A DNA stretch of 64,000 bases from contig JAEWYS010000001.1 of NCBI GenBank assembly GCA_023458555.1, forward strand, positions 310,001-374,000, in the 5' to 3' direction. Position numbers and translations under genes: made by a program. Source of the stretch: Bacteroidota bacterium (GTDB lineage Bacteria > Bacteroidota > Bacteroidia > Cytophagales > Cytophagaceae). The notes below the pieces were generated by a model that was not told where the DNA came from, did not search any database, and saw nothing but the letters and a program-made list of their open reading frames with translations. Positions within the stretch are counted from its first letter, which is position 1, and every line of letters starts with the position of its first letter. Below, piece by piece: positions 59,681 to 64,000 of this stretch.

Positions 59681-62488
59681 TTAACGGGCTTTTATGATTC
59701 TTCCGTTAAGTTGAGCAGTACTGTTGCGTAACTCGACAAAGTAAACTCCGGGCTCAAGCTCTTCACCAATCATAATTGTTGAATGTGATCCAACTTCAAC
59801 TTGTTTGACCAGCTTACCGGAGATATCGGCAATTCTCAGGGTTGCATTTCTGAAAGCAGGTTGCTCAATATCAAGCCGTGTAGAACTCATAAATGGATTG
59901 GGACGCGCAATGACAGAATGGAAGTGTTCCCGGTCCATTGATGTGACAAGTAGTGTTGCTATTTCACTGTTCAGTCTGTTTGAATAAAAATCAACAAGTA
60001 CGATCCTGTATGAAGTAGTCAGCGGAAGATTTTCCTCTTCATCTATATAGGAGTAACTGGTGTTGGTACTGGTACTGCCTGTTGCTGGTACCTGACCTAT
60101 TGTAACAAACTCGCTACCGTTGACTGAACGCTGGATTTCAAAATGGCTTCCATTATTTTCAGAGAGGGTTGCCCAGTCTATAAAAATATGGTTGCCCTGG
60201 GGTGAAGCGGCTACTGTACCGAATTTAGAGATCGCATCCGGTTGTGTTACGTTCAGATTGTTTAGTGTTGATACAGCCAGCACATACCAGGCGTTATGTG
60301 GCAGCCATTGTTCAATCCATCGCCAGTTTTGCCAGTCATTATCAGCAAAAGGTTTCCAGGCCAGATTGTTTTCATTATCGTCATCAGCAGATATACCGTT
60401 GCATATTCCACCTTTTATATTTGGCATGCCGGCACCGGAAGGATAGTCCGGATAATTCTTGTATCCATATCCGTATAGCATACATATTTCAAACGGATTT
60501 TTACCTAGTATCCAGTCCAGCTGGTTGAGAGCATACATGGTCATCGCATCATTTCCCGGCTCATATGAAGTATCCAGTTTTCTGGCAGCCATTAAAAAGG
60601 CGGTACTTAATGAAGCGATACGCGCGTTTTCTCCCTGCCACCAGTAACCGGTTTCATTGTTATGAGGAACGAAAAAAGCTTTTTTAAACTCACCATAGGT
60701 ATTCGATGAGAACGCTCTCTGATATTGGCGTAAATAGTTAAACGGGTTCTCAATTTCTTCGGATATTTCGCGATACCAGGAAACAGACTTTGTAAGAAAG
60801 TCTGCAATTTCAGCATTCAGGCTCTGATCGATATCCATATAACTTATAAGAGCCACAATGGGCATACCTTCATCGGCAGCATGATAAAAGGGGCGTATCC
60901 CCGCTTCATCAGACTTTAGCCAGCCTTCCGGGCTCAAACGATTGAGTAGACGCTGAACTCTGTATTGAGCATCCGCCAGATAATCACTCCCGCCGGTAGC
61001 TTTGTACAGCTCAACAGAAGCAAGTAATGCGCAATAATCATCAATGATGTTTTCTTCGTGATTATTGGCATATTCAAGATTTTTGGTAGCATATCCGTTA
61101 CCCGGAGATTTTAAATGAGCATAGGCTTTAACAGCGCCGTCCAGATACTGGGTGATACTGCTGTCCCCGGCATCGAGATTCATTGTGTAAGCGCGGGCCA
61201 GTGCTGCAATGGCTATGCCGCCACCCTCACGGAAAGCAGCCTGGTAATTGGCGCTTCTGGCTGCATTATTACCGGGAGCTCCCCATTCGCATATAGCTCT
61301 TGAGGATGGTATATTACCCCAGTCATCAAAAATTGCTATGTAGAAATAGCCTTCGGGATCAAGATTTCTCAGCAGATAGTCAGCTCCCCAGGCAGCTTCT
61401 TCAAGCACAATTGATGAATAATTACCAAAGGATGCTTCTGAAAGTTCAAAGGACTTTAACAGAGACCATACAACCATTGGAATTTGTTGCGGATTGAAAT
61501 AATTGGCATATGAAAGATGTGACATATGTTTTCCCGGGTCACCGTTTGCGTCCCACCAGCCACCGTATACATTCGCTGTCCCTGTTCTGGACCCGTGAAA
61601 TGGGAGAGCTCTGTCACTGTTATGCGTGCTCCGCATGCCGGTAAAGAAGTTTATGGCATCCTGTATCGTGGTATTGAACAGAAGATTGTCCTGGATTTCG
61701 AATGTGTGCGATTGCATGGAGCCAATCTTTACAGTATAGGTGCCTGGCTGATTATAAGCAGAAAAGTCAGCAGTCCAGAAATAACGGCCGTTCCATCCGG
61801 GAACAGCACCGTTGTTTTCCAGAGCTCCGGTATAGACGGCCTGATTTTGTTCATTAAGCAATTCAAATGTCGTTACGGGAAAAGTGGCTGCACTTTGCTC
61901 CAGAATAGCCGTTTTAGGCCCCTTTAACTCATATCCCACCTGATTGATACGTATCGGACCGCTGGTCATATAAGGCAGCGCGTCGCCAACAATCAGATCA
62001 TCGATGTAAAAAGTACCCGTATATCCTGGATTTTGACCCGGATTGACAAAGATTACGATCTTTGCAATCTGGTTTGCATTAGCAGAGCCAAGGTTGCTGC
62101 TGAAGTCCAGAACATGGTTAACATAATCATTCGATGCAGCTATTGTCTTAGAGAGCGGCTGACTATTGTTTGACTGTCCGCTGGCATCAACAATATCAAT
62201 ACGAAGACCGAAACTTTGCGGGTTCCTTATTTTCAGCTGAATTATCGGATTATCGGATATATTCTGCGGACGAAAACTAAACTCCAGATTATTCCAGCCT
62301 GGACCTGCATTATTGGCTGTAACCTTCAATTCTTCATTTTCTTCGGCCAGAGAAAAAACGGAAGAAGGAACACTTTTCCACCCGGCATCCAGCACATTAT
62401 CATTGAAATTTTCGATCAGGCCTGTTTGTCCGGATACGCTGAAGGAGAATAGTATAAACCATAAAAATGTATACTTCATAATGAACAA
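59681..62488 (-). CDS. Secreted glycoside hydrolase family 9 cellulase with T9SS type A signal
   Basis: The signal peptide (MKYTFLWFILFSFSVSGQ) starts from the second ATG at 62479. A carbohydrate-binding-like jelly roll follows (about 25-170), then an Ig-like domain (about 176-265, starting GPIRINQVGYELKGPKTAIL) as in CelD-type GH9 enzymes. The GH9 catalytic domain runs about 276-748: YGGWWDANGDPGKHMSHLSY holds the catalytic Asp pair in the spaced D-A-N-G-D form, and ENNLAWKPFADNDWQNWRWI with EQWLPHNAWYVLAV lies near the active-site end. A fibronectin-like region and a type A sorting domain (ARPNPFMSSTRLDI...LEPGVYFVELRNS) complete it. It is probably an extracellular endo- or exoglucanase. 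Confidence 0.93.
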   Translation of the reverse strand: MFIMKYTFLWFILFSFSVSGQTGLIENFNDNVLDAGWKSVPSSVFSLAEENEELKVTANNAGPGWNNLEFSFRPQNISDNPIIQLKIRNPQSFGLRIDIVDASGQSNNSQPLSKTIAASNDYVNHVLDFSSNLGSANANQIAKIVIFVNPGQNPGYTGTFYIDDLIVGDALPYMTSGPIRINQVGYELKGPKTAILEQSAATFPVTTFELLNEQNQAVYTGALENNGAVPGWNGRYFWTADFSAYNQPGTYTVKIGSMQSHTFEIQDNLLFNTTIQDAINFFTGMRSTHNSDRALPFHGSRTGTANVYGGWWDANGDPGKHMSHLSYANYFNPQQIPMVVWSLLKSFELSEASFGNYSSIVLEEAAWGADYLLRNLDPEGYFYIAIFDDWGNIPSSRAICEWGAPGNNAARSANYQAAFREGGGIAIAALARAYTMNLDAGDSSITQYLDGAVKAYAHLKSPGNGYATKNLEYANNHEENIIDDYCALLASVELYKATGGSDYLADAQYRVQRLLNRLSPEGWLKSDEAGIRPFYHAADEGMPIVALISYMDIDQSLNAEIADFLTKSVSWYREISEEIENPFNYLRQYQRAFSSNTYGEFKKAFFVPHNNETGYWWQGENARIASLSTAFLMAARKLDTSYEPGNDAMTMYALNQLDWILGKNPFEICMLYGYGYKNYPDYPSGAGMPNIKGGICNGISADDDNENNLAWKPFADNDWQNWRWIEQWLPHNAWYVLAVSTLNNLNVTQPDAISKFGTVAASPQGNHIFIDWATLSENNGSHFEIQRSVNGSEFVTIGQVPATGSTSTNTSYSYIDEEENLPLTTSYRIVLVDFYSNRLNSEIATLLVTSMDREHFHSVIARPNPFMSSTRLDIEQPAFRNATLRIADISGKLVKQVEVGSHSTIMIGEELEPGVYFVELRNSTAQLNGRIIKAR

Positions 62489-62564
62489 TTTAATTAAGTT
62501 TTACTTATCATATCACCTGGATTAATTGATAAAATTAAAGAAAAAATTGGATTTTGCTCATTTA

Positions 62565-62891
62565 TCAAAGATCATTTTCAAACAGTAAATTGGTATAGGC
62601 ATTTTGCAGTTCCCGCTGAGCATGCGCATTCTTTTGATTTATACTTACTTCAATGCCTTTTATATAAATATCTCTTGCGGTTTCCGGTTCATTAAAAGAT
62701 TCATAAAGTTTGGCCGCATGATAATATGCCGGAAGGTAGTCCGGAAAACGCAGGAGCAATGTTTCGAAATAAGATCGGGCAGTCATTGGAGCGTTTTTCT
62801 GGTATTCCAGAGCAAGACCATATATAATAAATGGATCATCAGGATCTTGTTGATGAAAAGCCAGAAGCTGCTCCAGTCTGGGATTGGACAT
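62565..62891 (-). CDS. Small TPR-repeat protein
   Basis: The 108-residue protein is made of tetratricopeptide repeats: LLAFHQQDPDDPFIIYGLAL, RSYFETLLLRFPDYLPAYYH and KLYESFNEPETARDIYIKGI. A charged C-terminal helix follows (AHAQRELQNAYTNLLFENDL). No signal peptide is seen, so it is probably a cytoplasmic protein-protein adaptor. It is divergent from etfB (79 bases apart) and may share a promoter region with it. The partner is unknown. Confidence 0.85.
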   Translation of the reverse strand: MSNPRLEQLLAFHQQDPDDPFIIYGLALEYQKNAPMTARSYFETLLLRFPDYLPAYYHAAKLYESFNEPETARDIYIKGIEVSINQKNAHAQRELQNAYTNLLFENDL

Positions 62892-62970
62892 AATTTTGAT
62901 TTTTTTGTTAAAAATGTAACTTCACAACGAAATTACAGTTTAAGTACACAAATCAATTCTATTTTTTAAT

Positions 62971-63708
62971 ATGAAAATACTTGTTTGCATAAGCAATGTT
63001 CCTGATACAACATCAAAAATTGCTTTTACTGATAATAATACAAAGTTAAATGCTGCCGGAATACAATATATCATTGGGCCATATGATGAATATGCACTTT
63101 CCAGAGCGATTGAATTGAAAGAGGCTCTTGGAGGTACCGTAACTGTTTTGAATGTGGGGGAGGCTGATACAGAGCCGACGATCAGGAAGGCGCTTGCTAT
63201 AGGGGCAGATGATGCTGTCAGAGTAAATGCATTTCCGTCCGATTCCTGGTATGTGGCAACCCAGATTGCGGAAATTGCAAAAGCGGAAAAATACGACCTG
63301 ATTTTAATGGGACGTGAGTCGATTGACTTTAATAGTGGTCTTGTGCATGGCCTTGTTGCGGAAATGCTGGCGTTGCCGTCTGTTTCGCCTGTAATGAAAC
63401 TGGATATAAGCGGTAATAAGGCAGTTATGACGAGAGAAATAGAGGGTGGCAAGGAAATAGTAGAGCTTGAGCTGCCTTTTGTAGCCGGCTGTCAGGAACC
63501 TATTGCAGAGTGGAAGATACCCAATATGCGCGGAATCATGTCTGCAAGAACTAAACCTCTCAAAGTGGTCGAACCCGTAAAGGTAGATGATTATACCCAA
63601 ACCATATCATTTGAAATGCCACCTGCTAAAGGTGCGTGTAAGATGATTGATGCCTCAGAACCTGAAAAGTTGCTCGAGCTCCTGAAGAATGAAGCAAAAG
63701 TGATTTAA
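62971..63708 (+). CDS. etfB: Electron transfer flavoprotein beta subunit
   Basis: The 245-residue protein is EtfB, which with EtfA passes electrons from acyl-CoA dehydrogenases to the respiratory chain. The N-terminal MKILVCISNVPDTTSKIAF, YDEYALSRAIELKEALGGTV, ALAIGADDAVRVNAFPSDS, LILMGRESIDFNSGLVHGLV and the C-terminal PLKVVEPVKVDDYTQTISFE are typical of the family. The start is ATG at 62971. The etfA gene begins 67 bases later. Confidence 0.95.
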   Translation: MKILVCISNVPDTTSKIAFTDNNTKLNAAGIQYIIGPYDEYALSRAIELKEALGGTVTVLNVGEADTEPTIRKALAIGADDAVRVNAFPSDSWYVATQIAEIAKAEKYDLILMGRESIDFNSGLVHGLVAEMLALPSVSPVMKLDISGNKAVMTREIEGGKEIVELELPFVAGCQEPIAEWKIPNMRGIMSARTKPLKVVEPVKVDDYTQTISFEMPPAKGACKMIDASEPEKLLELLKNEAKVI

Positions 63709-63775
63709 TCCGGTGGAGGTGTTATTTTAACCATTTTTCTTTCTAATACTATGAACTTTTAAATTTTAAAATGAT

Positions 63776-64000
63776 ATGTCTGTTCTTGTTTATATAGATT
63801 CCGCTGATAAGGAAATTAAAAAATCATCTTTTGAAGCAATATCCTATGCTGCTGAGGTTGCTAAAATGAAGAACACAGATTGCCTGGGATTTATTATGGG
63901 GGAAGTAAGTGGGGATATTGGAAAGCTTGCCGGAAACTATGGTGTAAAAAAGGTATTTCAGTCAGGAGCATCTGAAGAATACACCAGTCAGGCTATTGCA
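63776..64000 (+). CDS. etfA: Electron transfer flavoprotein alpha subunit, 5' part
   Basis: The frame starts at ATG 63776 and stays open to the window end (75 codons), so the 3' part lies outside. The translation begins MSVLVYIDSADKEIKKSSFE and has AISYAAEVAKMKNTDCLGFI and GDIGKLAGNYGVKKVFQSGA, as in the N-terminal alpha/beta domain of EtfA; the FAD-binding C-terminal domain is missing here. An upstream ATG at 63771 is in another frame. The order etfB-etfA is the usual one. Confidence 0.88.
   Translation, partial: MSVLVYIDSADKEIKKSSFEAISYAAEVAKMKNTDCLGFIMGEVSGDIGKLAGNYGVKKVFQSGASEEYTSQAIA

Overview
The window looks like a chromosome segment from a member of the Bacteroidota, probably a gliding, polysaccharide-degrading Cytophagales-type bacterium. 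The reasons are two PorP/SprF-family proteins, several secreted proteins ending in type IX secretion system (T9SS) sorting domains of type A (PQQ-type sugar dehydrogenase, subtilase, GH9 cellulase) or type B (2773, 899 and 4300 residues), and a split transketolase. The assignment rests on family recognition only. No rRNA, tRNA, insertion sequence or CRISPR array was seen.

Layout. (1) 1-8179, plus strand: the 3' part of a type II secretion / type IV pilus-like operon, with secretin, GspL-like, GspM/PilO-like, a lipoprotein, GspC/PilP-like, a MORN-repeat protein, a GspK-like protein with a beta-helix-like body, two pseudopilins and GspF. It ends at a strong terminator shared with a convergent, solitary mreB. 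(2) 8244-17275, mostly minus strand: mreB, small unknown proteins, a DUF4112-type membrane protein, a lipoprotein, a class III aminotransferase, the C-terminal transketolase subunit and a secreted PQQ-type sugar dehydrogenase. (3) 17828-27191: a 2773-residue T9SS type B adhesin with eight near-identical 93-residue repeats, followed directly by a PorP/SprF gene. (4) 27192-31924: an A/T-rich accessory stretch with hairpin repeats, a quinone oxidoreductase gene flanked by direct repeats, two gene cassettes with integron attC-like ends, and a decayed nucleotidyltransferase-HEPN gene. (5) 31925-39404: secreted subtilase, von Willebrand A protein, N-terminal transketolase subunit, peroxiredoxin, fumarylacetoacetate hydrolase-family enzyme and M48 peptidase. 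(6) 39533-59357: a second T9SS module, in which an 899- and a 4300-residue type B protein (the latter with about 38 repeats of about 88 residues) are transcribed divergently from a PorP/SprF gene and an OmpA-LysM gene. (7) 59681-64000: a GH9 cellulase, a TPR protein, and etfB with the start of etfA.

How the parts fit: regions 3 and 6 both pair a giant type B surface protein with its own PorP/SprF-like outer-membrane protein, the arrangement known from SprB/SprF, and so probably build surface adhesins. The cellulase, sugar dehydrogenase and subtilase are type A cargo of the same export system. The type II-like operon adds a second envelope machine whose three pilin-like proteins share an unusual processing site. 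The most unusual material is the cassette-like pair at 28645-30535 and this divergent type II-like operon.
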